Source of the DNA: Silvanigrella paludirubra
GTDB taxonomy: Bacteria > Bdellovibrionota_B > Oligoflexia > Silvanigrellales > Silvanigrellaceae
Direction of reading: 5' to 3'
Length of the DNA stretch: 64,000 bases
Assembly (NCBI RefSeq): GCF_009208775.1
Contig: NZ_WFLM01000006.1
Span: 1-64,000 of the forward strand
How positions within the stretch are numbered: position 1 is the first letter of the stretch; every line of letters begins with the position of its first letter. Under the pieces are notes generated by a model. That model was not told the origin of the DNA, ran no database searches, and saw only the letters and a list, made by a program, of their open reading frames with translations. A program made the position numbers and the translations under genes. This document shows positions 35,407-45,071 of the stretch, piece by piece.

Positions 35407-35431
35407 TTTTTAAATAATAAAATTACTTTTT
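35398..35431 (+). terminator. Terminator of the purine operon
   Basis: AAAAAGTAATTTT (35398-35410) and AAAATTACTTTTT (35419-35431) form a perfect 13-base-pair stem around an eight-base loop, with T residues in the right arm. It overlaps the purM stop codon. No comparable hairpin was found within the 12.8-kb operon. Confidence 0.75.
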
Positions 35432-35651
35432 AAATTTTTATCCATATCTAAAAAATACATAAATAATGTTTTTATTTTAAATTCAAAAAAATCAAAAATT
35501 AAAATTATTTTTATTTAATATTAAATAAATACGATATAAATTGATTTATTTTAAAAAAAAAGTTGTCAAATTATTTTTTACCCTTTAAATTTAAGAGCAA
35601 GAAATTTATTTAGAAGAATACCGTTGTATCTTTTACACGAAAGAATTAAAT

Positions 35652-36989
35652 ATGACCACAAAAACAAAACAACCTAAGGGTATGTACATTCTAGCATTTA
35701 CCGAAATTTTCGAAAGATTTAGTTATTATACTTTATCTTTTCTATTGGTTTTATATGCATCAGCTCCTCTTTATGGTGGTGGTTTAGGTTGGAGTAACGA
35801 AAAAGCATTGGGTTTAGTAGGAATATATACAATGACGGCCTACACTCTTCCTATATTAGGATCATTTATAGCAGATAGATTTATTGGAAAAGGAAAGTCT
35901 GTTATTTTAGGTGGCTGTATTATTATTCTAGGCCATTTTTTCATGCTTTTCTCAAAAAATGAGAGTATTTTTTATTTAGCATTATTTTGTGTTGCCTTAG
36001 GAACAAGTTTTTTTAAACCTTGTATGCCATCACTCTTAGGTGATTTATATAAAGCAAATGATACAAGAAGAGAGTCTGGATTTAGCTGGTACTATTTTGG
36101 AATCAATATTGGAGCCATGATAGCTGGTGTAAGCAGCGGTTTATTAACTCAAAAGTTTGGTTATCAAGTTGCCTTATCTTCCGCTGGTGTTGGAATGGTA
36201 ATTGGTATGGTTGTTTTTATTTTAGGAAAAAAACATCTTGTCCTTGAATTTGATAGAAAATCTAAAAAAGTTGTCGATCCAAATAAAAAGCCAATCTCAA
36301 AAGTTCAAATGAAAGCTCTCTATTCATTAATTATTGCATTTGTATTTTTTGCCCTTTGGACAACAGTATATAATATTGCTATTTCAGGAACTCTTACATT
36401 ATATATTGAAAAATTTACAAATAAGACTGTATTTAATGTAGATATTCCTACAACATTTTTTATGTCTTTAGAAAGTTTAACAATTATATTATTTACACCT
36501 ATTATTACTTTTGTTTTAACTAAATTAGCGACAAAAAACAAATACCCACATTTTTTTACTCAAATGAATTTAGCAGTATTTATTGCAGCAGCATCTGTAT
36601 TTTATTTTACTTATTTAGCACATATTGGACATGGAATAGAAGAAGGGGTAAAACCATTTCAATATTATCAATTCATATTATTTATTGTTTTATTATCAAT
36701 AAGTGAAACAATTATTTCACCAGTTATGATGTCTGCTATTAGTATTATGGCTCCGCTTAAATATAAGTCATTATTTCAAGCCTTTTATTTAGCAACATTT
36801 GGCTTAACAGGTTTGCTTGCTGCAAAAATAGGAGCTCTTTCATTGAAATCTCCATTTGAAACTTTTTTAATTGTGAGTATTGTCATTTTGGTGGGTGCTA
36901 TTGTTTATTATTTTGTGAAACCCAAAATGATAAAAACAGCCAATGAAGCTGCAAAAGAGCAATTAAAGCAGCAAGGAAGTTTAAAATAG
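35652..36989 (+). CDS. POT/PTR2-family proton-coupled peptide transporter
   Basis: The 445-aa membrane protein has about 12 hydrophobic segments. It carries POT-family features: YILAFTEIFERFSYYTLSFL, matching the E-x-x-E-R-F-x-Y-Y motif of the first helix, then LPILGSFIADRFIGKGKSVI and the following GISWYYFGINIGA-like segment FSWYYFGINIGAMIAGVSSG. Such carriers import di- and tripeptides with protons. The substrate is not certain from sequence. It stands after a 245-base AT-rich gap that probably holds its promoter. A short hairpin separates it from the channel gene downstream. Confidence 0.9.
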   Translation: MTTKTKQPKGMYILAFTEIFERFSYYTLSFLLVLYASAPLYGGGLGWSNEKALGLVGIYTMTAYTLPILGSFIADRFIGKGKSVILGGCIIILGHFFMLFSKNESIFYLALFCVALGTSFFKPCMPSLLGDLYKANDTRRESGFSWYYFGINIGAMIAGVSSGLLTQKFGYQVALSSAGVGMVIGMVVFILGKKHLVLEFDRKSKKVVDPNKKPISKVQMKALYSLIIAFVFFALWTTVYNIAISGTLTLYIEKFTNKTVFNVDIPTTFFMSLESLTIILFTPIITFVLTKLATKNKYPHFFTQMNLAVFIAAASVFYFTYLAHIGHGIEEGVKPFQYYQFILFIVLLSISETIISPVMMSAISIMAPLKYKSLFQAFYLATFGLTGLLAAKIGALSLKSPFETFLIVSIVILVGAIVYYFVKPKMIKTANEAAKEQLKQQGSLK

Positions 36990-37004
36990 CAAATTTTTGC
37001 TATT
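36985..37004 (+). other. Short hairpin between the POT and MscS-like genes
   Basis: AATAGCAA (36985-36992) and TTGCTATT (36997-37004) form an eight-base-pair stem with a four-base loop, immediately before the AAGG ribosome-binding site of the next gene. No T-run follows. It could modulate read-through or translation. Confidence 0.4.
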
Positions 37005-37016
37005 AAGGTTTACCGC

Positions 37017-37883
37017 ATGAATTCGATTACTCTCGATGATTATTATCTTCAACATATTGTAACTAGTCTTATATTTTTCTTTGTTCTTATTGCCATCCGA
37101 TTTTTACTTGTGAAACAAGTTTCTCATTTAAAAATATCTCCCGCAGAAACGAAGAGAAGTATTATTGTTAAAATAAATAATATTTTTATTATAATTATTT
37201 TTTTATCTTTCATAACAATATGGTCAGACGAAATTAAAACAATGGCCATATCCTTTGTAGCAATTGCTGCGGCCATTGCTATTGCTACAAAAGAATTTAT
37301 TTTGTGTTTTATTGGAGGATTATATAAATGGCTTTCAAAACCCTTCTCTGTAGGAGACCGAATTGAAGTTTCTACTTTTCGGGGAGAAGTTGTCGATTTC
37401 AAATTTTTAAGCACTACATTAATTGAGATTGGTCCAGGTAAAGAACATTCACAATATACAGGACGAGTTTTAGTTATTCCAAATAGTATTTATTTAACAA
37501 GTACAATTGCTAAAGAAAGCCATACTGAAAGTTTTACCTTACATTCTTTTATCGTTCCCATCTCTAATAATGAAGATTGGAGTACCAGTGAAAGAAATTT
37601 ATTAATTGCCTCAAAAGAGGCATGCGACTCTTATTTTGAAGAGGCAAAAAACTTTTACGCAAGTGAAAAGCATTTTTTTGTTTTAGGGCCAGTTAATATT
37701 GAACCACGAGTACAATTATCAATTGTGAATCCAAATCAAATCAATTTGATCGTTCGACTTCCCTGCCCCTCATTACAAACAAATCAAATTCAACAAAATA
37801 TCATTCGTTATTATTTAGAACTACAAAGTTTTTCCAAAAAAAATCCAATTCAAACAGAAAGACCTGGCGTTACTGTTACTTAA
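37017..37883 (+). CDS. MscS-family mechanosensitive channel-like protein
   Basis: The 288-aa protein has three hydrophobic segments in the first 110 residues (around 12-30, 50-65 and 75-105). The third is Ala/Ile-rich and leads into FILCFIGGLYKWLSKPFSVG then DRIEVSTFRGEVVDFKFLST, the MscS pore helix plus beta-domain signature. RVLVIPNSIYLTSTI fits the GxxxxIPNS motif after it. The Gly/Ala-packed pore helix is recognisable but diverged. Such channels release solutes under hypo-osmotic shock; some are involved in other signalling. It follows the POT gene by 27 bases. Its stop lies six bases from the convergent efflux gene. Confidence 0.85.
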   Translation: MNSITLDDYYLQHIVTSLIFFFVLIAIRFLLVKQVSHLKISPAETKRSIIVKINNIFIIIIFLSFITIWSDEIKTMAISFVAIAAAIAIATKEFILCFIGGLYKWLSKPFSVGDRIEVSTFRGEVVDFKFLSTTLIEIGPGKEHSQYTGRVLVIPNSIYLTSTIAKESHTESFTLHSFIVPISNNEDWSTSERNLLIASKEACDSYFEEAKNFYASEKHFFVLGPVNIEPRVQLSIVNPNQINLIVRLPCPSLQTNQIQQNIIRYYLELQSFSKKNPIQTERPGVTVT

Positions 37884-37888
37884 AGCTT

Positions 37889-39439
37889 TCAATGGGAATC
37901 TGAAACATTTTGAACTTTTTTCTTTAATTTGATAAATAAAATAGGAATAAAAGAGATCGAAAAAATAACCATCATGATACCTACTAACTGCAAAAAACTT
38001 AAAACAAAGGCTTGATTTTGAATACGATTGTATAAACTTGCAATTGCTGCTGAAGAAGTATTAGCTAAACCGATATCTTTTATAAAAGTATTTGAAAAAT
38101 TCATAACTGTGGAGTTAAAACTATTCATTGCATTTTGATTTAAATTTGTTACGTGTGAAATTAATTGATTATAATTGTAATTTGTATTTCTTGCTAATAA
38201 GGTACCTATTAAAGCGATTCCAATACTTCCACCAATTTGTCGAAATAAATTGAGGAGTCCTGCAACTTGGCCAAGTTCAAAACCAGAAAACTGGCTTAAA
38301 ATAGTTGAGTTTATAGGAATAAATAAAAATGCTAAAGCGACCCCTCTCGCAAAAAGCATATATAATATATCGCGCTCCGAAGTTAAAGAAGAAAAAAATG
38401 TCATCATATATAAACAAATTTCAACAGTAAATAATCCAATAAAGATCAAAATTCTTGGATCTCGAATTGTTTGTACTTGTTTTCCAATAAAAGGCATAAA
38501 TAATGCAGTCAATAATGATCCTGGAATAAATATTTCGCCAATTTGAACTGCATTATAATTAAATGTTCGAGTTAAAAAGACCGGCAAAATAAATACAATT
38601 CCATATAAAAAAAAGCCAAGACAGCTCATTAATATAATACCGCTGACTACAATTGGTTCTTTAAATAATCTTAAATTTATAATAGGAAATTTTACTCGCA
38701 ATTCCCACCAAACAAAGGTAACTAAACTAATAAATGAAATGATACAAGCTGAAGTAATTAATTTAGATTCAAACCAATCATCTGCTTGACCTCTCTCTAA
38801 TAAAAATTGCAAACAGCCAACTCCAAGAACGAGCAAAATCAAACCAAAAACATCTAAATCTGTTTTATTTTTAACTCCATTTGTTCTATCTTGAATGCAA
38901 ATAACACCTAGAAATAAAGTTAATATTCCTATTGGTAAATTAATATTAAAAATAGATCTCCATCCATAATTATCAGTTAAATACCCACCAAGAACAGGTC
39001 CTAAAGTTGGTCCAACCATAACACTCATTCCAAATATGGCTCCTGCTATGCCTGCCTTTTCTTTTGGAAATTGTTCATATATTAAAGCTTGTGAAGTTGG
39101 TAATAAAGCTCCACCAGCTAATCCTTGTAATATTCTAAAAATAATTAATGAAATTAAGTTAGGAGCCAATCCACACGCAACCGAAGTTATTGTGAAAATA
39201 CTTATACAACCTAAATAATAATTTCTTCTTCCAATACGTTCCCCAAGCCATGCTGATAGAGGTAACACAATCGCATTTGCTACAGTATATCCAGTAATAA
39301 CCATACTAACATCTTCTAAAGTAGCACCTAAATTTCCCATCATGGTTGGAATAGCAACATTTACAATTGAGGTATCAATTATTTCTAAAAGAGAGGCAAG
39401 AACTGCAACAAAAATAATCAATCGAGATGTTAAAGTCAT
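37889..39439 (-). CDS. EmrB/QacA-type (DHA2) multidrug efflux transporter
   Basis: The 516-aa protein has about 14 transmembrane segments and DHA2-family motifs: LASLLEIIDTSIVNVAIPTM at the start, LSAWLGERIGRRNYYLGC (motif A), RILQGLAGGALLPTSQALI (motif B) and MSVMVGPTLGPVLGGYLTDN (motif C). It exports drugs or other amphiphiles with protons. The start overlaps the stop of the upstream HlyD-like gene by one base, so the two work as an EmrAB-like pair. An outer-membrane TolC-type partner is not in the window. Specificity cannot be read. Confidence 0.92.
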   Translation of the reverse strand: MTLTSRLIIFVAVLASLLEIIDTSIVNVAIPTMMGNLGATLEDVSMVITGYTVANAIVLPLSAWLGERIGRRNYYLGCISIFTITSVACGLAPNLISLIIFRILQGLAGGALLPTSQALIYEQFPKEKAGIAGAIFGMSVMVGPTLGPVLGGYLTDNYGWRSIFNINLPIGILTLFLGVICIQDRTNGVKNKTDLDVFGLILLVLGVGCLQFLLERGQADDWFESKLITSACIISFISLVTFVWWELRVKFPIINLRLFKEPIVVSGIILMSCLGFFLYGIVFILPVFLTRTFNYNAVQIGEIFIPGSLLTALFMPFIGKQVQTIRDPRILIFIGLFTVEICLYMMTFFSSLTSERDILYMLFARGVALAFLFIPINSTILSQFSGFELGQVAGLLNLFRQIGGSIGIALIGTLLARNTNYNYNQLISHVTNLNQNAMNSFNSTVMNFSNTFIKDIGLANTSSAAIASLYNRIQNQAFVLSFLQLVGIMMVIFSISFIPILFIKLKKKVQNVSDSH

Positions 39440-40302
39440 TATTTCATCCGGTTTTTCTTTATTTTAATAAAAGCAGATAAACCATTTTTTAACATTTCAA
39501 TATCTTGCTCTGATAACTTTTCAAAATGGATTCTAACAGGTACACGTTGAACAACTTTAGTAAAATTTCCTGTTGCGTTATCGGGGGGTAACAAAGTAAA
39601 AGTTGCGCCTGTAGAAGAACTTTGTGCATAAACAAAGCCTTTATAAGTTTTATTAGAATAGGCATCTACTTCTATTTGAACAGATTCTCCATTTTTAATG
39701 TACTCAATTTCTGTTTCTTTAAAATTTGCTGTAATCCATCTTTCTTCTGTATCTACAAAACCTATTAAAGAAACACCTATAGAAGCAAGTTGACCCACTT
39801 CTGCAGATGTTTTTGATATAATTCCATTCATTGGTGCTTTTATTTTTGTATACTCTAATTGTAATTCTGCTTCAGCCAACTGAGCTTCTAAACTTTCTTT
39901 TTGAGCTTTTAAATCGGTTAAATTAGCAAGACTAGAATCATATTGCTGAGGAGTTGCAGCGCCAATTTTAAATAATTTTTCTGTTCTCTTAAAATTATTA
40001 TCAGAATCTGTTAATTTAGCAGTTAGAGAAATTAAATTATATTTGACTTGTTTTAATGAATTTAAATAATCACGATTGTCAATTTCAATTAAAACATCCC
40101 CTTTTTTTACTTTTTTACCTTGAACTGCATTTACTTTAGAAATAAATCCTGAAACTTTCGGAGCTAATAAAAAAGCATGTCCTTCAATTTGAGCATTATC
40201 TGTAGAGATATATACTACATTTTGATAAATAAAATATGAAATAATAGTTAGTGTTGTAATTCCAACAATAGAAAGGAGTATTTTTTTTATGGGAATGGGC
40301 AT
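39439..40302 (-). CDS. EmrA/HlyD-type membrane fusion protein
   Basis: The 287-aa protein has a single N-terminal membrane anchor (about residues 8-28). The rest is a periplasmic adaptor: STDNAQIEGHAFLLAPKVSG and KVKKGDVLIEIDNRDY form one lipoyl half and LEYTKIKAPMNGIISKTSAE the other. A coiled-coil hairpin lies between them (about residues 80-150), and beta-barrel strands follow. It is shorter than E. coli EmrA (390 aa), mainly through a short hairpin. It links the efflux transporter to an outer-membrane channel. It is the first gene of the pair. Confidence 0.92.
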   Translation of the reverse strand: MPIPIKKILLSIVGITTLTIISYFIYQNVVYISTDNAQIEGHAFLLAPKVSGFISKVNAVQGKKVKKGDVLIEIDNRDYLNSLKQVKYNLISLTAKLTDSDNNFKRTEKLFKIGAATPQQYDSSLANLTDLKAQKESLEAQLAEAELQLEYTKIKAPMNGIISKTSAEVGQLASIGVSLIGFVDTEERWITANFKETEIEYIKNGESVQIEVDAYSNKTYKGFVYAQSSSTGATFTLLPPDNATGNFTKVVQRVPVRIHFEKLSEQDIEMLKNGLSAFIKIKKNRMK

Positions 40303-40393
40303 TTTAACCTACCTGAAGAATATTCAGGGTTATAATACCATAATTTAGTTTTATAAAATTTCAATTCAAAAAATTGACTATATTTATAAATAT

Positions 40394-40732
40394 TTAACCA
40401 TTTTTTAACAATATATTAGATAACTTCATTAGAATAACACCGAATATAATGAAGATTAGCCCAATAATTTTATAAAAATCAAAATTTTCCTTAAAATAAT
40501 AATAGCTTACTAATGAAATTAATATTGTTCCAAAGCCAGACCAAGCAGCGTAAACAAAACTCAAAGGGAGCTGTTTTGTACTTAATGACATACAATAAAA
40601 AGCAATTGCGTAACCTACAACAACAAAAATACTAGGCCATAGTTTAGTAAAACCGTCAGACATTTTTAACGATGTTGTTGCAAAAACTTCAAAAATAATA
40701 GAAATAAGTAAATAGATAATTGCTTTTATCAT
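40394..40732 (-). CDS. Small multidrug resistance (SMR) family transporter
   Basis: The 112-aa protein has four hydrophobic helices. The essential glutamate of helix 1 is Glu15 in LLISIIFEVFATTSLKMSDG, and VYAAWSGFGTILIS matches the AYAIWxGxG motif of helix 3. SMR dimers export cationic drugs, polyamines or guanidinium-type compounds. The specificity subgroup cannot be decided here. The ATG is preceded by AAAAGGAAA. It lies just upstream of the EmrAB-like pair on the same strand but is separated from it by about 90 bases. Confidence 0.9.
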   Translation of the reverse strand: MIKAIIYLLISIIFEVFATTSLKMSDGFTKLWPSIFVVVGYAIAFYCMSLSTKQLPLSFVYAAWSGFGTILISLVSYYYFKENFDFYKIIGLIFIIFGVILMKLSNILLKNG

Positions 40733-40995
40733 TCATTTTCCTTTTTTCATATTTTTAAATTATACTTTAATTTAAAAATATCTAAAATATTTGTTGTTAT
40801 TTTATCACAAATTATTTTTATTTTAATAAATTATAGTGACTTATAACAAATTCATTTACCAAACGAATTTATTATTATAATTAATAAATTCAGTCTTCTA
40901 AGTTATATAGTACAAATTTGACATTACAATAAAATTTTATTCGCTGCATAATTTCAATTACATAACCGATAAAAAAAGATGAGAGCAAAATTATA

Positions 40996-42363
40996 ATGAA
41001 AAACAAAATTGAGCCCATTAATCAAGAAGTCGAATTCGGTTTTGAAGAAATTTTCTTTTCATTAACTGATAAAAAAGGTATTATTGTCGATGGCAATAAT
41101 GTTTTTATAAGAGTCAGTGGATACCAAAAAGAAGAATTAATTTCGAAACCGCATAATATTATTCGACACCCAGATATGCCTAAATGTGTATTCGAATTAT
41201 TATGGAAAAAAATACAAGCAGACCAACCTATCGTTGCATATGTCAAAAATATGAATGTAGAAGGAAAATTCTACTGGGTCCTATCTACGGTTATACCAAT
41301 TAAAGATGGATATTTGTCCATTAGAATAAAACCTCAATCACCTTTTTTGAATGTTGTAAAAGAACTCTACCCCCTTCTATTAGAAAAAGAAAAAAAAGAA
41401 GGAATGAAAGCAGCTTACGCCCTTTTAATGGAAAAACTTTTAGAACACAATTTTGAAACCTATGAGTCTTTTATGGTTCGTGCTTTATCAAATGAAATAC
41501 TTACTAATAGAAAATTAATTCAATTTGCCCCATTAAATATAGAAGGTTTAGGCATAAAAAACCCTATATATAAAGAAATTTCAAGAAGTTTTGGCAAAAA
41601 TTCAAAACAATTTAATGTTGTTCTAGATAAAATCAAATCCATTATCGAATTTGCACCCAACTTAAAAAGCAAAACCGATTCTATTTTATTATCTTGCAAT
41701 AAATTAGACTATATCTCATTAAATATGTCTATAAACTCAGGAAATTTAGGCCAAGAAACGGCTTCTGTATCCATTATTTCTCGTGAATTTCAATCTATGG
41801 TTTCCATCATTAGAGGTCTCGTAAAAAAATTTCAAGACAACTCTATTAAATTAAGAAGTGAAATCGAAATAATTGAATTTGAATCTATGTATTCTTTTTT
41901 GCAAATTAAAACAATTGAATTGTTTTTTAATGAATTTTTTAATATGGAAAAAGATAATGATGGAGAACCGACAGAAAATTCAGAATCATCAAGAAAAAAT
42001 TTAAGAATATTATTTGCACAATTGATACAATCCATTAATTTAAATGCAATTAAAGCACTAGAAAAATCAAGTTCTTCTTGCAAGGGACTTTTAGATATTT
42101 CTAATTTATTAAAAGGAAAAATATTTAGTCTTGAAATTACTAAAGACCTTTCAAAGATAGAAATATCTCGAAATAAAAGAATTGAAGGTTATTTCGACAA
42201 TCAAATTCAAGATATTCAAAATTTTATTTCAGGAAATAAAGATAATATTGGCAATATTCAAGAAATGACTTCAGCCGCGGCAAACGAAATTAAAAATATT
42301 ATTGATAGCATGAAACAAATTAATAATTATATCAGTTCGGTTAATAAAAAATTACAAAATTAA
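40996..42363 (+). CDS. Aer-like PAS protein without a receptor tip
   Basis: The 455-aa protein has an N-terminal PAS domain at about residues 15-120, with GIIVDGNNVFIRVSGYQKEE, NIIRHPDMPKCVFELLWKKI, AYVKNMNVEGKFYWVLSTV and the IPIKDGYLSIRI end. This pattern matches the FAD-binding PAS domain of the aerotaxis receptor Aer. The remaining 330 residues are helical with coiled-coil stretches and no membrane segment. The invariant receptor hairpin tip (EIxxQTNLLALNA-type) that binds CheA/CheW is not present. The end (NIQEMTSAAANEIKNIIDSM) is vaguely methyl-accepting-like. It may be a redox- or oxygen-sensing cytoplasmic protein with a diverged output. No obvious partner gene adjoins. Confidence 0.75.
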   Translation: MKNKIEPINQEVEFGFEEIFFSLTDKKGIIVDGNNVFIRVSGYQKEELISKPHNIIRHPDMPKCVFELLWKKIQADQPIVAYVKNMNVEGKFYWVLSTVIPIKDGYLSIRIKPQSPFLNVVKELYPLLLEKEKKEGMKAAYALLMEKLLEHNFETYESFMVRALSNEILTNRKLIQFAPLNIEGLGIKNPIYKEISRSFGKNSKQFNVVLDKIKSIIEFAPNLKSKTDSILLSCNKLDYISLNMSINSGNLGQETASVSIISREFQSMVSIIRGLVKKFQDNSIKLRSEIEIIEFESMYSFLQIKTIELFFNEFFNMEKDNDGEPTENSESSRKNLRILFAQLIQSINLNAIKALEKSSSSCKGLLDISNLLKGKIFSLEITKDLSKIEISRNKRIEGYFDNQIQDIQNFISGNKDNIGNIQEMTSAAANEIKNIIDSMKQINNYISSVNKKLQN

Positions 42364-42688
42364 TCCAATTTGATAAATTATTTTCCTGAATTCCACATAA
42401 ATATCTAAAATTACTAATTAAATTAATTTTTTTCTTTTCCTTCAGCCATTATTCTTCTTTTTTTATTTGACATTGAGACTTAATATGATATCCTGCACCT
42501 CCGTTTGGTATAAAGCCAAATCTATTTATTTGGTAAATGTTTATGAAACAAATTACAAACTATTCTTATTTTTCCAAAAAATTGTATTCCTATACAAACA
42601 CAACATATTGTTGTTGCTAATTTATTTTTTCTTATTTTAATACAAAAAAAATTAAATAATTTTAAATTTCTCCTTTAAAGGAAAAAAT
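42364..42688. other. AT-rich gap before the SDF symporter gene
   Basis: No gene is evident in 325 bases. TTTGG and CCAAA bracket a TATAAAG stretch near 42505-42521 as a small dyad. TCCTTTAAAGGA just before the symporter start is a perfect 12-base palindrome that includes its ribosome-binding site. Confidence 0.5.
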
Positions 42689-43915
42689 ATGTGCGCTACA
42701 GGAAATCATCATCATAAAAAAATTTCAAAAACACCTCTCATTTATTTCATCATGATTATTTTAGGTGTTTCTTTTGGATTATCTGACATATCATATCTTC
42801 AAAATTTTGGAGTTTTTATATCTGATATATTTATAAAATTATTTAAATTCATAAGTTTACCAATTATTGCTTTATCCCTTATTGTTACCTTAGCAAATTA
42901 TAAAACAGAATTTTCAGCTCAAAAAATATGGCAAAGAACATTATTATATACCTTAAGCACTACAATTATTGCAGCTGCTGTAAGCTGTATTTTTTATTTA
43001 GTTATAAAACCATCTAATATTCAAAATATAGCCGCAAAAGAATTTATTACAAAAAATTCCGAAACTACTTATTTAAACCATGTTTTAAATATCATCCCCT
43101 CAAGTATTTTTTCACCATTTATTGAACATCAAGTTATGGCCGTGTTACTTTTAGGCATTGGTATTGGAATTGCGATTCGCCTTATTCCCGAAGCAAATTC
43201 AAAGCAAACAATCCTTCATTTTTTTCAAGGATTACATGGTATTTTTTTAATCATAACTCAGTGGATTATAAAAATTATTCCCATTGGACTGTTTGGATTT
43301 ATAACAGTTACAGCCATGGAATTAAAAAATGGAATGGAATTTAAAGGAATTGGTGAATATATAGCCGTTATTGTTCTTGCAAATTTATTTCAAGGTTTTG
43401 TCATTCTACCTTTATGGTTAAAAATGAATGGAATTAAACCATACAAAACGATGAAAGGAATGTTTCCCGCTTTATCGCTCGCTTTTTTTACGAAATCTTC
43501 TGCCGGAACTTTGCCTGTGACAATTGAAACAGCAGAAAAAAATATCAATATCAATCCTAAAATTAGCCGATTTGTTTTACCCTTATGCACAAGCATTAAT
43601 ATGAATGGGTGTGCCGCTTTTATATTTGCAACCGTAATATTTTTAATGCAAAATCATGGAATTGAAATTAATTTATCCACAATGGTATTATGGATTTTTA
43701 TTTCAACTATTGCTGCAGTAGGAAATGCGGGCGTCCCTATGGGGTGTTTCTTCTTAAGTGCAAGTTTACTCGCCAGCATGAATGTTCCTATTGTATTATT
43801 AGGTATTATTTTACCTTTTTATAGTATAATTGATATGATCGAAACCTCATTAAATGTATGGTCGGATTCTTGTGTAGCAAAAGTAGTAGATAAGAAAACA
43901 GAATTTAGTATTTAA
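42689..43915 (+). CDS. SDF-family dicarboxylate/amino acid:cation symporter
   Basis: The 408-aa membrane protein has about eight hydrophobic segments and the two re-entrant-loop signatures of the GltP/DctA family: FTKSSAGTLPVTIETAEKN (SSxxTLPVT motif) and INMNGCAAFIFATVIFLMQN (NMxGxA motif), then VGNAGVPMGCFFLSASLLA. It imports acidic amino acids, dicarboxylates or serine/threonine with sodium or protons. NMNG instead of the common NMDG removes an acidic residue often involved in cation binding, which may change coupling. The N-terminus (GNHHHKK) has a short His run. A hairpin follows. It resembles the symporter at the right edge only at family level. Confidence 0.9.
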   Translation: MCATGNHHHKKISKTPLIYFIMIILGVSFGLSDISYLQNFGVFISDIFIKLFKFISLPIIALSLIVTLANYKTEFSAQKIWQRTLLYTLSTTIIAAAVSCIFYLVIKPSNIQNIAAKEFITKNSETTYLNHVLNIIPSSIFSPFIEHQVMAVLLLGIGIGIAIRLIPEANSKQTILHFFQGLHGIFLIITQWIIKIIPIGLFGFITVTAMELKNGMEFKGIGEYIAVIVLANLFQGFVILPLWLKMNGIKPYKTMKGMFPALSLAFFTKSSAGTLPVTIETAEKNININPKISRFVLPLCTSINMNGCAAFIFATVIFLMQNHGIEINLSTMVLWIFISTIAAVGNAGVPMGCFFLSASLLASMNVPIVLLGIILPFYSIIDMIETSLNVWSDSCVAKVVDKKTEFSI

Positions 43916-43950
43916 AGTCCTTAATAAATAATTTAATCGAGGACTTTAAA
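43911..43950. terminator. Bidirectional hairpin between convergent genes
   Basis: TTTAAAGTCC (43911-43920) and GGACTTTAAA (43941-43950) form a perfect ten-base-pair stem over a 20-base AT-rich loop. It overlaps both the symporter stop and the end of the binding-protein gene. Absence of a clear T-run makes it a moderate terminator. Confidence 0.55.
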
Positions 43951-44748
43951 TTTAATTATTTCCTCTTCAGTTAAGTATTTTTTAATATATTTTTTTATGA
44001 GTCCATTTTTTTTCAAATTATCAATAATTTCTTCAAATTTTTTAAAATTTTCATTATTAAATGTTTTTTTGGATAAAAAAATTCCCGATTTGAATTTTTC
44101 GTCATCCAATGCCCAATCAAGTATTTCAAAATTACCTTGAAGTTCCTTGATTTCAGACATATATTTTTTTATTACAAATATATTCCCAAAAATACCTTGA
44201 ACTCTATTATTTGCTAACTTTAAATAAATATTTGTTTGTTCTGAAGATTCTTGAACCCTATTTTCTTTCCTTAATTTTTCAATAAAATCTTCAATATTTT
44301 TTGAACCATGGTATGTACCTCTGACAATTCCAACTTCTAATTTTTTATTTTTAATAAAGTCTTCAATGGTATTTACTTTCATATTTTTTCGAATAAGTAT
44401 AAAATTTTTTTTATTCCACATTTTAATTATATATGAATAGCTTTCTCTTTCACTAGACATAAAACCCGAAGCAGAAATATCAATTCTTCCTGATTTTAAC
44501 TCTATCCAACTTCTTGCTCTTGGCATTAATATAAAATTGAATTTACAATTTGTTTTTTTAGAAATTTCATTTAATACATCTACAATAATTCCAGATTTAT
44601 TTTCTGTAATGTATAAAAAACCATTTTCATAAACAGCAACTGATAATGGTTTATTGCAAAATGAATAATTCATTATTTCTTTAGCAAATAATAAGCTATT
44701 TGGAATTAAAATAAAAATATATAATATAAATTTAATCAATGTATTCAT
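43933..44748 (-). CDS. Family 3 periplasmic solute-binding protein
   Basis: The 271-aa protein has a Sec signal peptide (LIKFILYIFILIPNSLLFAK) and a mature part with the SBP_bac_3 layout: KPLSVAVYENGFLYITENKS, GIIVDVLNEISKKTNCKFNF, LKSGRIDISASGFMSSERES, FIKNKKLEVGIVRGTYHGSK and a C-terminal helical tail. Such proteins bind polar amino acids or related solutes for ABC importers, or act as sensors. No permease or ATPase gene is adjacent, so the ligand and partner are unknown. The frame contains many Lys, Asn and Ile codons, like neighbouring accessory genes. Confidence 0.8.
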   Translation of the reverse strand: MNTLIKFILYIFILIPNSLLFAKEIMNYSFCNKPLSVAVYENGFLYITENKSGIIVDVLNEISKKTNCKFNFILMPRARSWIELKSGRIDISASGFMSSERESYSYIIKMWNKKNFILIRKNMKVNTIEDFIKNKKLEVGIVRGTYHGSKNIEDFIEKLRKENRVQESSEQTNIYLKLANNRVQGIFGNIFVIKKYMSEIKELQGNFEILDWALDDEKFKSGIFLSKKTFNNENFKKFEEIIDNLKKNGLIKKYIKKYLTEEEIIKFKVLD

Positions 44749-45071
44749 TTTACTACCCTAAAAAATAGAAAATATTTTGTCAAAAAAATCACATTAACCA
44801 ATATTTTGGCGTAGCCAAAAATAAATAGAAAATTAACTTAAATATATATTATTTTATAATAACTATAACAAATATTAATCATTAATTTCTAGAATTCCTG
44901 ATTCAAACATTTTAACAAAAAGCAAGAAATAAATTTAAATATTTATAATTAATAACAAATAGTAAAATAAAGTCAAAATATTGATATATTAAATTTTTTA
45001 AAAAAGAAATATTTGCTACTTTAAAACCTTAGAAAATTATAAAATGTACCTTTTCTTTGAAAGGAAAAAAT
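44749..45071. other. AT-rich gap before the toxin-like gene
   Basis: No gene is seen in these 323 bases. TTTTGGC GTA GCCAAAA near 44804-44820 forms a small seven-base-pair hairpin. CCTTT and AAAGG just upstream of the toxin-like start can pair over six bases and would occlude its ribosome-binding site. Confidence 0.5.
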
